This document shows positions 53,805 through 64,000 of a stretch of DNA of 64,000 nucleotides, piece by piece. Source of the stretch: Rugalucina vietnamica (Eukaryota; Mollusca; Bivalvia; Lucinida; Lucinidae); assembly GCA_964017185.1 (NCBI GenBank), contig OZ024879.1, forward strand, positions 39,024,383 through 39,088,382. Reading direction: 5' to 3'. The notes below the pieces were generated by a model, which was given only the letters and a program-made list of their open reading frames with translations, did no database searches and was not told the DNA's origin. Each line of letters opens with the position of its first letter. The first letter of the stretch is position 1. Position numbers and translations under genes: made by a program.

Positions 53805-55286
53805 AGGCGCCAACAGCACAAAAATATTTTAAACACCAAGACATAAAACAAAAAGAACCACCACAGAAGTATCGACTTGGAACGATCAGTAACACAAAGT
53901 TACTGGCGGGTTTAAATCGATTTTACATGGCCATAAATTCACCCTCAGCTTCTGCAGTTGTTCATAACATTTAGTTAGTTCTTCGGTCCTCGTGGTGAAT
54001 CTCTAACTAGTCAATGAATCCTCAAGAACAAACAAATAAATCATGATAAACATCCTGATGAATCAAAAACCAGCACTCACAGATTCAGTAAGCTGCCCGA
54101 CGATGGAGATCCCTGGGCGCCGAATAACTTACTAACTCCGGAGCAAAAGAAAAACATTAGTTGGACCCCGGTGGGCCAAGCAACAGATAAGAAGCTCCGG
54201 CTCCAACCAACTAAAATAAATAGCTTTAAGTCGGGGCCATCATAGAGTCTGACGCCCGACCCACCGGCGTGCAATTAAAGAAGGCAGCATAGTTATCAAC
54301 CGTGATCGGGATAAAAACTAAGCAAGCAGACTGTCGCATAACATTCAAGTTATATGTCGCATAACATTCAAGTTATAACCTATATGTCTGTAACGTGTTA
54401 TGATTTTTCTAAACTGAAAAGAAAAATCATTACTTCCTATAAGTTTCTTAAATTTGTAAACCAAGTCACCATAAAATTCTGGTTCCGAAAGGCCCTCACT
54501 TACAAGCGTCTTTAACCCAACATTATGTTTGGAAATCAATTCATAGTGTCTACGATAAAATTTAGAAAAGGTTTTTCGAAGTTTATGATACCGATAGCCC
54601 TGTTGGAGAAGTTTGGCTGTTAAACATTTATTTCGAGCGTTGAAGTCTGTAACATGATTGCAGACTCTAGCAAACCTAATAAGTTGCGAAATGTATACAC
54701 CATAAGAAGCACGACGAGGAACGTCACCATCCAAAAACGGAAAATTTACTATATCAAAATCAAAGTCATCGCGCTTATCATAAATTTTAGAAGAAACAAA
54801 TCCATTTGCAACAGAAAGATGTAGATCTAAAAAGGGGGCTTCGGTATCCGAGATATTGGCTTTGTTTAACTGTAGTTCAGATGGATAAATGTGATTGACC
54901 ATACCTTCAAAATAAGGGTTGTCAATGTTCAAAAGGTCATCAAGGTACCTAGAAGTGGAATTAAAAGCCTCGATAACATCAGCTTGATTATCATGGTTAA
55001 GAGAATCCATGAAATCTCTTTCGTAGCAGTATAAAAATAAATCAGCTACGAGAGGTGCGCAATTTGTAACCATCGGAATTCCAACAATTTGTCTGTATAA
55101 CTTGGTCCCAAATCTAATATAAATATTATCCAGGAGATAGGATAAGGCGTCGCACACATTCTGACATGACCAAAGTGTATACCGACTTTGGTCAGAGGAA
55201 GTGAAAAAGCCTTTCTGTCATTACATGCCAAATAAAGTGAACCATAGTTTTTAATGTCCTTTTGAAGGTCCACTCTATCAAATCCA
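53805..55286 (-). mobile_element. Penelope-like retroelement copy 2
   Basis: A 270-codon minus-strand frame (55157-54345) plus upstream sequence holds ALSYLLDNIYIRFGTKLYRQ, GIPMVTNCAPLVADLFLYCY (Gly to Val change in the usual PMG of motif B), SRYLDDLL and FLDLHLSVANG...KTFSKFYRRHYELISKHN. It lacks everything before the segment LDLIEWTFKR, so the palm motif A is missing. The 3' UTR shares gaggaccgaagaactaact and the ggtgggtcgggcgtcagact block with copy 1. Truncated and inactive. Confidence 0.8.
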
Positions 55287-55300
55287 GAACCTACGTATCA

Positions 55301-55887
55301 TGTGATCTGCCAGCGCGACCTTCCAACCACGCCAGATAATCTCGAATAAATGAGTGGTGCAATGGGACACAACACATCCCCATTTCGAGAAAGTAATTAT
55401 TTATGATTACGAGAATGTCATTTTTATGACTATATGTCTCAAATGGTCTATACCGGACGAGCCCCCATCTTACGAATATGAAAATTCGTAACTAAGAAAT
55501 GATCTGCCAGCCCGACCTTCCAACCACGGTAGATAATCTCGAATGAATGAGTGGTTCAATGGGACATATAAGAACGATTTTACTGCTTCCAGGGGATCAA
55601 ACTTTTTTTATATTATACGTATGGATAATTTGACTTGAACCACTTTTCATGAGCAGGCTAAACCAGCAATCAGATGGTCGGTCAGCTATGGAATTCGTTC
55701 CATTATTCGTCACAATGACTCTTATGTGCTTCTAGAATACAACGGATCAAGTAGCATGTGCTTAGTACATGCTTTGCCGTTTTAAGAACAACACGATTCA
55801 ATGGCACAGAATTCAAAATAGTGATCCAGCTGTACTAGTACCAAACAAACCGAACAGTAACGTCAGAAACAAACTCATTATGTAGAA
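55301..55887. repeat. Direct repeat pair and spacer
   Basis: gatctgccagcgcgaccttc...gagtggtgcaatgggac at 55301-55368 recurs at 55499-55566 with few changes. Beyond it the stretch to 55887 shows no gene. Confidence 0.6.
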
Positions 55888-56107
55888 CACGATGCCTCCT
55901 TCGAGGTCTTAAAGGACTTCCTGTCTGTTGTTGTCGACGCCTTTGAGGACTACCTTCAGAGAGAGAAACGGTCAGATGTCAACACCGATGCCAGTGGGTT
56001 TCTGCACGCCATAACAGCATTTCCTTTTATTATGTCTTTGGTGACGGTTCAGCGATGTCTTGGATGCATCCAGCCCCTCAGTAAAGTTTTGCACGGTATC
56101 ATTATCT
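55888..56107 (+). pseudogene. hAT (ZMYM1/52-kDa-repressor type) transposase remnant, piece 1
   Basis: Reads EHDASFEVLKDFLSVVVDAF, EDYLQREKRSDVNTDASGFL and HAITAFPFIMSLVTVQRCLG CIQPLSKVLH before a stop. This resembles the middle of hAT transposases of the ZMYM1/52-kDa repressor type (A...L...F.FI.SL.V....L...PLS..L). The collinear continuation is at 63776, 7.7 kb away. Confidence 0.6.
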
Positions 56108-56872
56108 GACATTTTGTTTATAATGTTTTATTTGTTTGTTTGGTTGTTTGTATTGATGTTTAACCTCCCAGTCAACAATTTGTCAGTCATGTCGGGACTC
56201 TTGTCCGATGCCCTACTACGTAACCGAGCTCCCCTTTTAATGTTTTCAATAGTAATAAGTAAATGATATAAAAGATTCATTCCCTATATAGAACATAAAG
56301 GCTTACATCTCTTTCAACGTTTTCACTGCTTCCAAAGGATCAGGCTTTTATATTTTATTTGCTATTACTGCAGCTGGCGTTGAGCCGTGTGGTGGCCCTA
56401 AAAAGTCTTCCCGTACACCATCCATAGTGCAGACTATATAATTTCTTTCGGTCCTTTGATATACGTTAGAATATTCAGAGTAATAAAAAATGTACGTTTA
56501 GAGCCATCTCATAAACAATGTTTTAATTATTTGACCCCGTTTAGGCATTTGTCTTTGATTTAGACTTACCTTGTGTAAACGTTTGAAATCGCAGTATATT
56601 TATCTGGCTATCGTCGCCGGTTTACAAAGGGTCACTGATGAGTGTTCAGTACCCGAAATTGCGCAATATGGCCCATACTACATCCCTTTGACCGTTTTCA
56701 CTGCTTCCAAAGGATCAAGGTTTTATATTATATTAATAATTTAAATGCGGCATTTTATTAAAAAAAAAACACAACAAAACGGATTCGAATCAGGTCCTTC
56801 ACAAACTGATTGTTCAACCACAAAAATAGTCAGATAGATTAAATATAGAAATAAGCAGTATTATCTCTTATA
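56108..56872. repeat. SINE fragment and dispersed repeat
   Basis: 56135-56235 is a minus-strand SINE piece (cctcccagtcaacaatttgt, catgtcgggact). 56440-56745 repeats 5807-6105; 56310-56360 carries an extra copy of cactgcttccaaaggatcag. Confidence 0.6.
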
Positions 56873-57400
56873 CGAGGTATGGCAGGAAAGTTCGTAGACA
56901 CCATTAGTATTTTCAACAGGAAAAGAAATTCAGTCAAAATGAATATATCTGGGTTTGCAAAAATATTTCATGAGCAAATAGACGAAATTTTATGAAAATC
57001 TGGCCAACACGACATCTTCTACAGCCTTTTATGTGCACCTCCCTAACCGGGAGCGGGGCAAGGGGTCAACGTCTCAGTGACGTTACTTGAAGTTTATTGC
57101 TGTCAGTGCTTTATATATTTGTTACACGCTTAACCGATGTTTCAGAGTTATTCCACATAGGGTCCTTGGATATCGGTACAATTTTATTATGTGTTTGTTT
57201 GTTTGTTGTTTAACGACGCATCAACCCTGATGGGTCATTAGCGTCTAACAAGGTAAAACGTTAAAATATATTGAACTCGTATTAAAAAGTAACACTAAGT
57301 AAGATATAAATGTCGTTGTAAAGAAACGATATATGAAATAATAAGATTGGTGATTTAAAAATTATATTTTATAAAACAGATTTACTTGTCTAAGAAATGA

Positions 57401-58375
57401 TCAAATCTTTCCAACGGGTACATCTTTGAACAATTCTTTCAAGTTATTAGCTTGAAAACAAGAAATTCGCTCTGTTGCAAAGTCAGTGCATTCTAAAAGA
57501 AAGTGTTTAACTGTAAATGGTGTATCACAGCCAATGCATTTAGGTTCATCTTCTCGCTTTAATAAGTGGGAATGTGCTATTCTTGTATGGCCAATTCGGA
57601 GACGAGCAAGAACGATTTCTTCTCGTCTCGAAAGTTTATGAATTGCTTTTGGTCGTTTAACAATCGGCTCGACTTCCCTCAATTTATCAAACTTCGCTCC
57701 GTTCCAGATTGTTTGCCATTTGTCAGAGATGTACTCGTTAATAAAAGGTTTAAAATTGACATAAGGAATTTTAAAAACGGTTTCTTCTAGATTTAACGAT
57801 TCTTTAGCGTTCTTATCAACTTTCTCATTTCCATATATACCTATATGACTGGGAACCCAGCAATAGATAATTGTTTTCAATTCCGAGATGGTATGATGTT
57901 TTATTAATAGTTTTTGTATTTGAGGGTTTTTGGATGATGTATGGTTTAAGGCCTGTAGAACTGACATAGAGTCAGAAAAAATAATAAATTTGTCCTTTAA
58001 GTTACTTTCATTTATAAAGTCTAAAGCTAAGTCTATAGCTTTAGCTTCCGCTGTGAAAATTGAAGAGCCATCAGGTAAACGTAATGTTTTGCAATTGCCG
58101 TTTGTAAAAGTAGCACAACCAACTTTGTTTTCTTCTTTTGAACCATCAGTATAAATACATTGATAGTCAATAAATTGAGATTGTAGTTGATGAAAACTTT
58201 CTTTTAGAAGGTGTGGATTTGAGTCGGATTTTTTCCCTGTATGTAGAGTCAAATTAACTTCTGGTTTTCTAATGCACCATGATGGTATTTCGGAAACAAA
58301 ATGTTCTTCTATTTTATCTTTTTGGATGTTTGCTGATTCTAAAAGTGGTGCAACCCGTAAACCAAAGGACCGGTT
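57401..58375 (-). pseudogene. LINE ORF2, RNase H and C-terminal part
   Basis: RNase H catalytic residues are readable: Asp in IYTDGSKEENKVGCATF, Glu in TAEAKAIDLALDF and Asp in FSDSMSVLQAL, followed by WVPSHIGIYGNEKVD. The tail has a Cys/His motif CIGCDTPFTVKHFLLEC. The frame joins the RT only after a shift near 58365-58375, between YESKP and SFGLRVAPLLE. Stop TGA at 57401-57403. Confidence 0.85.
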
Positions 58376-60022
58376 TACTTTCGTAAAGCTGTACGACTTC
58401 TTCAGAAATATATGGCGGAAAAGACACCTTATGAACTGGATTTGATGGATTAGCAGCAATTCTAATGGCGTACTGTAGGGCAAGTTTCTCTCGTCGTAAA
58501 TATAGAGATGGCTCTTCAGCCTCAACATAGAGGCTTTGTACAGGTGATGTTCGAAAAGCACTCAGAGCTAATCTTAGGCCTTGATAATGCACTGTGTCAA
58601 GAGAACTGATATATGATGGTCTTGCCGATCCATATACAATGGATCCATAATCTAATTTTGAACGAATGAGGGAACGGTATAGCTGGAGAAGGACAGTGCG
58701 ATCAGCACCCCAGTCTGTGTGTGATAATACTTTCAGTAAGTTCAATGCTTTCAGGCATTTGGCTTTTAAGTACTTTATATGTGGAATGAAAGAAAGTTTA
58801 CGATCAAAAAGAACTCCAAGAAATTTAAAATCTTCAACTACTGGAATAAGAGAACCATATAAATAAAGTTTGGGATCGTTGTGTACTTTCCGTAGTTGAC
58901 AGAAATGTACACATTGAGTTTTCGACTTGGAAAATTTGAAACCATTATGTGAGGCCCAGTTTTCTATTCTGTTAATGCACTGCTGTAAGTGCCTTTCGAT
59001 AGTTCTCATACTTTTTGACCTGTAACACATACAGAAATCATCTACATATAATGATCCATCTGTTTTTGGATCCAAGCAATCCATTATGCTATCCATTATG
59101 CTATTTATCTTAATATTGAACAATGTTGTAGACAAGATGCTCCCTTGTGGGACACCCTGTGCTTGGTCGAACTTTTCGGATAAAGTCGATCCAACACGAA
59201 CCTGGATCCAACGATCCGCAAGGAAATTTTCAATAAATGTAGCTAATCTGCCTCGTATTCCGAGATCATGTAGATCTCGCATAATACCATGTCTCCAGGT
59301 GGTATCATAAGCTTTTTCCAAGTCGAAAAACACAGCAACAACATGCTCCTTTGCAACAAAGGCATCACGAATAAAGGTTTCCAGTCTTACCAAATTGTCG
59401 TTGGTACTTCGTTCAGAACGGAAGCCCGACTGAACAGGAGATATTAGGTTATTACTTTCTAAGTACCAAACAAGTCTTACATTAATCATTCTCTCCAAGG
59501 TTTTGCAAAGACAACTTGTAAGTGCTATCGGTCTATAACTGTTAGGTTCTGCATGGTCTTTTCCAGGTTTAGGAATTGGTATTATAGTGGCTAGTTCCCA
59601 GCTTTCGGGAAACTTTCCAGTTTCCCACATATCATTAAAAATATCTAAAAGAGCCTGAAGTGATTTTGGTGGAAGATGTTTTAACATTTGATAGTGAACT
59701 TCGTCCGGACCTGTTGCTGTATCATGGGCTTTAATGATGGCGTCTTTTAGTTCATCTAAATTAAATGGACTATTATATTCTTCATTATTTGAGGATTTAA
59801 AGTTTAACTTAGTCTTTTCCTGTTGTTTCTTGTATTTCTGAAATTCCTCTGAATAATGACTGGTTGAGGAATTTGAACAAAATTGTGATGCCAAAGTATC
59901 TGCTATATCTTGTTTTGTGGAAGCTGTTTCGTTCGCATTGTTGAAATTGTAATTAAGATGGTGATAAGTAGCAGATTTAGATTTACCAGATATTTTCCTA
60001 ACCATGTCCCAAACTTTTTAGT
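58366..60022 (-). pseudogene. LINE ORF2, reverse transcriptase part
   Basis: RT motifs in order: KFPESWELATIIPIPKPGKD, SYRPIALTSCLCKTLERMIN, VQSGFRSERSTNDNL, motif A AVFFDLEKAYDTTW, motif B QGVPQGSILSTTLFN, motif C SLYVDDFCM, then FKFSKSKTQCVHF and VEDFKFLGVLFD. All catalytic aspartates are present. The fragment is open for more than 540 codons. It is out of frame with the endonuclease by one base at about 60022. Confidence 0.9.
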
Positions 60023-61075
60023 CGGGGTTTTATAATTCAAATTAGATACGTATGTTCTCCATGATTTGCGTTTTGTAGACTTAATAGTCCGACGGGCTTT
60101 TGCTCTAGAATTCCTATAAGTATTTAAATTGTCATGCGTTGGGACCTTGCAGAACTTCGACAAAGTGTCTTTTCTTTGTTTGATAGCTTCTTTACAATCG
60201 TCGTTAAACCATGGGTTACTTTTCTTTGGGCTTGTCGAGGTTTTTGGGATACACTTCTCAGATATTGTTATCAGAGAAGAAGTGAACTCAGTTATAGGAT
60301 CAGAAGAATCAGAGAGAAAAGAATCAGTAAGGGACGCATTACATAAAGTTTGAAATAAATCCCAATCTGCTTTATTCAATTTCCATTTGGGATTATGATC
60401 TTCATCATGCGTCTGAACGCTTTCGATCAAAATAGGAAAGTGGTCAGATCCATGTTGATCTTCACAAACTGACCATTCATAGTCTAAATAGAGAGAGGAA
60501 TGGCAAAGTGAAAGATCAAGAGATGAGAATGTGCCTTTACCGGAATCAAGATAAGTGTTAGATTTATCATTCATCAAACATATGTCGTTTTTCGTGATAA
60601 AATCCTCAATTAATTCTCCTCTGGAGTCATTGTCATTACTACCCCAAAGCACATTATGGCCATTGAAGTCACCCACCAACATATAGGGCGAGGAAAGTTG
60701 TTGAAGCAGAGAAGTCAATTGTTCAGATTTTAAAGAATATGAGGGAGGAATATAGATAGAACAGAGTGTGATCTCTTTCTCAAATGAAACAGAAACTGCT
60801 ACCGCTTGTAGATCTGTTTTAAGTTTAATTTGACGTTGTGGTAAAGATGCATGGACTAGTATAGAGCTTCCACCGGAAGCTCTGAGACAATCTGAATGTA
60901 TGTGATTGTAAACATTAAAGCCTTTGAAAGTAAAATTATCATCTGGCTTCAAGTAAGTCTCTTGGAGACAGAAAACAGAAGGTCTGAGTAATGTTAAAAG
61001 TAAAAGCAATTCTTCAAAGCGTGGTTTTACTCCTCGACAGTTCAACTGTATTATCTTGTATTTACTACTACCCAT
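60010..61075 (-). pseudogene. LINE ORF2, APE-type endonuclease part
   Basis: Starts MGSSKYKIIQLNCRGVK and shows the APE signature residues: LQETYLK, GDFNGHNVLWG, SSLDLSLC and HGSDHFPI. The linker that follows contains KSNPWFNDDCKEAIKQRKD. Reading frame ends artificially after KTPTKK, where the reverse transcriptase frame (VWDMVRKISGK) takes over. Nicks target DNA in the family's replication cycle. Confidence 0.88.
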
Positions 61076-61137
61076 TAATGTAATTGGAGAGTTTATAAAC
61101 TACTTGACCTTTAGTTAAAAAGGTAACTGACTGGAAA

Positions 61138-62356
61138 CTATTTCTGTGGAGCTTTGATAGGTGACCTTGGAGGACCGCGAGCGCTATGACGCTGTCCTAC
61201 CTCATCCATATCCATGGACTCGTCACACATCAACGCTCCAAACCTGTTGTGTTCTTTAATGGGATCGTCTGCTCCCTTTGGCACCCTACTGGATGCGGTG
61301 TTTCTCTGATTCATCGAATTCGTGCTCGATTGATTTGGTTTTGGATTAGCGTTGGTATTTTCTGACGACGGTCTACTAGTTGCTGGCTGATTGGTTGTTT
61401 TTCGTTTTATTCTTGAAATTATAACCTTGGTACTTTCTGTGATTTTTGTATCTTCAACACTGTATTGGGTGGAAGCTGTTGTTGTGTCCGGTTTCGCTGC
61501 CAAAGATTTTACGACTTTCGAAAAATTGAATTCAGGCTTTTGTTCAAAGAGTTTTCTGGCCTCAGGATATGTTAGGTTTTTGGTCACTTTTAATCTCATG
61601 ATTTCATTTTCATTTTTCCAAGTTTGACATTCATTGGATCTTGAAATATGTTCTCCGCCGCAGTTGACACATTTTGTTGGATTTTTACAGTGATTGGTAT
61701 GGTGGTCATGGTCACCCATGCCACACCGTTCACATACTGATCCAAGGTCAACTGGGCACTTGTCCTCATGATGTCCAAATTTCTGGCAATTGAAACACCG
61801 CAAAGGGTTTGGTACGTATAATTCAACTGGTATGATCTGAAAGAAAATTTTGAGTGATTTTGGTGGAACTACTGAGTTGAATGTTATGAGTATAGTATTT
61901 GTATCAATGTAGTCATGGCCTTTTTTTGACTTTGAATCTTTTAACTGCTGTTACTCCTTGTGGTTGTAAGTATTCTAGGATGTTTTCGTCAGATTCTCCT
62001 TTGAGGTTTCGATCTCGTATGATGCCTTTTGATGTATTTAAGGACTTATGTGGGGAAACTTCCACCGACAAGTTAAAGAACTTTGTTGTTTTAAGCAGCA
62101 TTTCCGTTTGTGTTTTCCGAGTGGTTTCTACTAATAATGTTCCGTTTCTTAACTTTTTAACCGTTTTAGGCGTGCCAATAAGAGATTCTATTTGTTTTTC
62201 AATTACAAATGGTGACAATGATGTTACTGGTTTTTCTTTATCTTTTGATTCAATGATTAGAAATTTGGCAAAGTTTTCTTGTGTCCTGAACAGTGTTGTA
62301 GCGTCTAAATCGTCGTCAGAATCCGGTCGTTGTCGTTTGTGTGCCAGTGAATCCAT
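61138..62356 (-). pseudogene. LINE ORF1 (zinc-knuckle RNA-binding protein), one frameshift
   Basis: Begins MDSLAHKRQRPDSDDDLDAT with a folded central region, then three zinc knuckles: CFNCQKFGHHEDKC, CERCGMGDHDHHTNHC and CVNCGGEHISRSNEC, followed by a Thr/Ser/Asn-rich tail ending PPRSPIKAPQK. The frame breaks at about 61921 in a run of seven T (plus strand): one fewer would give KKGHDYIDTNTILITF leading straight to the first knuckle. Gag-like RNA chaperone role by family. Confidence 0.85.
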
Positions 62357-63021
62357 AATTTTATTTTTAAGTCTCGACGGCTATGCGCTTCACCCTCCTT
62401 GGAGCCCTACAAGGGGACGCTATACGGAAACGGCTCTCCAGTTTCCAGCGCCAAAGCTACATACCCGTCATACTCGCCGTGCAAGATTCCAAAGTACTTC
62501 AGACTACCCAAGCTTTAACAACAACTGAATATTAAGTCAGATGTCTAATAAAGAAAACCGAATAACATTCAGACGTTGTACCCACCCTGCCTCTCAACCT
62601 AGACCCAAGTAACCCAGAAATACCGAAAAACAAGCCCGTCGATTGACCCTTAAACCACCGCCTTCTGAGATATAGGAAAAAGGATGATAAAATGAAGAAA
62701 TTTGGAACACGGTTGCGTATCATTCGATACTGAAAAAGTTAGAAGGAAGAAGAAGAGATCTTAGGGCAAGACATGGCAGCCGATTGACCGTGTCGAGCCT
62801 CCACGGCCTCCCGTTTACACCGAATCCGAGGCCAAAGAGGCGTGTTGAGACAGGTGAAGATCTCTGGCCTGTCCCTCAACCTCCAGGATCCTCTTCTCCG
62901 GCTTACGGGTATCCACCCACGGCAAACAGGTGGCACCTCTTTTGACCGGGTTTTACGGTTCCGCATGAGGGAGCGACCGGCCTATTCTAATCCGGGTCCG
63001 GTACGGGCCTTTATTATGTGT

Positions 63022-63690
63022 ATCCAGCTGTCAAATGCAGATCTGTGCCAACTGTCCTCAGGTTCTCTGATGACCGGTTGAACACACGAAACCATTTTCA
63101 TTCGCTGAGAATGTGAGACGAGTGCCCTTCCGCCACCGTTTATCATCTTAGATGATCTATCGAGCATCCAAAAACCAACTCTACCACTTGTAAACTAGTA
63201 CCAGACAAGCTGATAGCTTTTATGTTGTTGTTTATATCATTTACATCGTGTTTGTTGGCCATTTCCATAACAAAAGCACACAAATTTATGGTTATCGGCT
63301 GTTCTCCGACGTCAAAATAACGCAATTTTTTCAAACAATTTTTTCGGACTGGATCTGCAATTTCATTCACAAATATCAAACTGTACTGCCGCGAAGGCCC
63401 AAACATTCAGAAAACGTTGTTGATTGAACATTCTTTCAGGATCAAAATATTTTAACGTTACAGTACACTTCCGTCCCGTTTCACAAGCAAAAACATAATG
63501 TGGAAATCGTCACATTTTATCACGTTTTGACACCTGCCCCGCACGGCCCTACCCTCAAGCAGAAACGTGGCCATACCAAGCGTGTTATTACTTCAAATTG
63601 CACAAAATTTCTGAAATATAGAAAGATATTGCTGCTTGAAATTATACAAAACGCTTCTTCAACAACGCGTTACTTTTTCTGATAGCTGAA
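63022..63690. other. Interior of the mariner-like element, right side
   Basis: A minus-strand frame (63406-63143) reads MFGPSRQYSLIFVNEIADPV then RKNCLKKLRYFDVGEQPITI, without recognisable domain. No transposase motif. Confidence 0.4.
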
Positions 63691-63775
63691 GTGTCTACGA
63701 ACTTTCCTGCCATACCTCGTAGTAATCATCTTAGCCGTGGATTTATTTTATCTGCTCTACTGTTTTGCTTAGATT

Positions 63776-63902
63776 TCAGAAAAATTGTTAGATGTTGTCA
63801 GGGCCATTGATGAGGAGACGACAGTTATCGACACCTTCACAGAACTATGCGAGAATGTAGATTCCTACAGTGGGGAGCTCTTCACTGAAGAAGTAAAACT
63901 TG
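63776..63902 (+). pseudogene. hAT transposase remnant, piece 2
   Basis: SEKLLDVVRAIDEETTVIDT, FTELCENVDSYSGELFTEEV and KL continue the ZMYM1/52-kDa-repressor hAT protein from piece 1 (expected pattern PLS..L...LDVV.A...I.....L..LR.N). A SINE fragment interrupts the frame at about 63903. Confidence 0.6.
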
Positions 63903-63982
63903 TTTGTTTAAATTTATGCTTAACGTCCCAGTCAACAGCTTTGGACGTTGCCTCCATTTTATGGGATTTTTACCCCATATGA
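63903..63982 (-). mobile_element. SINE 3' fragment
   Basis: cttaacgtcccagtcaacag and tgcctccattttatgggat match the SINE family in reverse orientation. Confidence 0.6.
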
Positions 63983-64000
63983 GAATGTAATGGCATCCAA

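Larger units (their letters stand above)
57195..63009 (-). mobile_element. I/Nimb-type LINE, near full length (5.8 kb), minus strand
   Basis: Order from the 5' end: GC-rich 5' UTR (63009-62357), ORF1 (62356-61138), ORF2 with APE endonuclease, reverse transcriptase and RNase H (61075-57401), 3' UTR with an AAAC tail. It is bounded by a perfect 12-bp duplication TTTATTATGTGT at 57183-57194 and 63010-63021. An RNase H domain downstream of RT is characteristic of the I superfamily including Nimb, known from molluscs. Three frame breaks make the present sequence inactive unless they are sequence errors. Confidence 0.88.
56873..63719. mobile_element. Mariner-like TIR element carrying a LINE insertion
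   Basis: CGAGGTATGGCAGGAAAGTT at the left and AACTTTCCTGCCATACCTCG at the right are near-perfect inverted repeats extending into cgtagacac, with TA on both sides (56871-56872, 63720-63721). Without the LINE the element would be about 1.02 kb, close to the 1,033-bp element at 41880. TA target and TIR start suit mariner; no transposase was recognised in the outer parts. Confidence 0.75.

Noticed and set aside
57566-62528. Plus-strand frames across the LINE, including one of 209 codons
   Set aside because: They lie opposite well-supported ORF1/ORF2 domains and show no motif.

Overview
This window looks like nuclear DNA of a bivalve mollusc. One multi-exon gene uses GT-AG introns, codon use is AT-rich, and the surrounding DNA is crowded with tRNA-derived SINEs, palindromic MITEs, Penelope-like elements, RNase-H-bearing LINEs and elements with tandem-repeat cores that begin AGCTCACCTGAGC. 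The species cannot be fixed from the sequence alone. There is no sign of bacterial, organellar or viral genome organisation.

Region 1 (1 to about 14.4 kb, plus strand): the 3' part of an insulin receptor substrate (IRS) gene. Seven exons with mutually compatible splice phases (2759-2863, 4015-4155, 4515-4645, 5637-5777, 7148-7327, 9757-10059, 10948-14342) encode about 1,460 residues of the disordered phosphotyrosine tail. They carry eight YXXM motifs (the PI3K p85 docking motif) and a C-terminal LNYAQLDL that resembles the SHP2-binding end of other IRS proteins. The PH and PTB exons must lie left of the window. Exon 4515-4645 is followed by three decayed 164-bp tandem copies of itself. MITEs lie very close to several exon boundaries and one sits just after the stop codon.

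Region 2 (14.4-31 kb): intergenic DNA made of nested repeats. It holds a 151-bp satellite inside a TIR element inside an older MITE, a 167-bp tandem-core element, a roughly 41-bp minisatellite, and a Penelope-like retroelement split by a third tandem-core element.

Region 3 (31-56 kb): fossil transposons. They include three hAT remnants, two MULE-type transposase remnants, a HARBI1 fragment, a decayed LINE, a 5'-truncated LINE that split a MULE, two TTAA-flanked copies of a 0.95-kb element (the other copy is at 8.5 kb), a mariner-like TIR element and a second Penelope-like copy. No host gene is recognised with confidence. Two short exon-like open blocks (50.0 kb, 52.1 kb) are flagged as doubtful.

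Region 4 (56-64 kb): a nest. An hAT transposase remnant is split; in the gap lies a mariner-like TIR element with TA target duplication; inside that lies a nearly full-length I/Nimb-type LINE on the minus strand. The LINE has ORF1 zinc knuckles, APE endonuclease, reverse transcriptase and RNase H, and is bounded by a perfect 12-bp target-site duplication. Its frames are broken only by small indels.

The only gene with a clear cellular role is IRS, the adaptor linking insulin-family receptors to PI3K. Everything else is mobile DNA whose nesting gives relative insertion ages.
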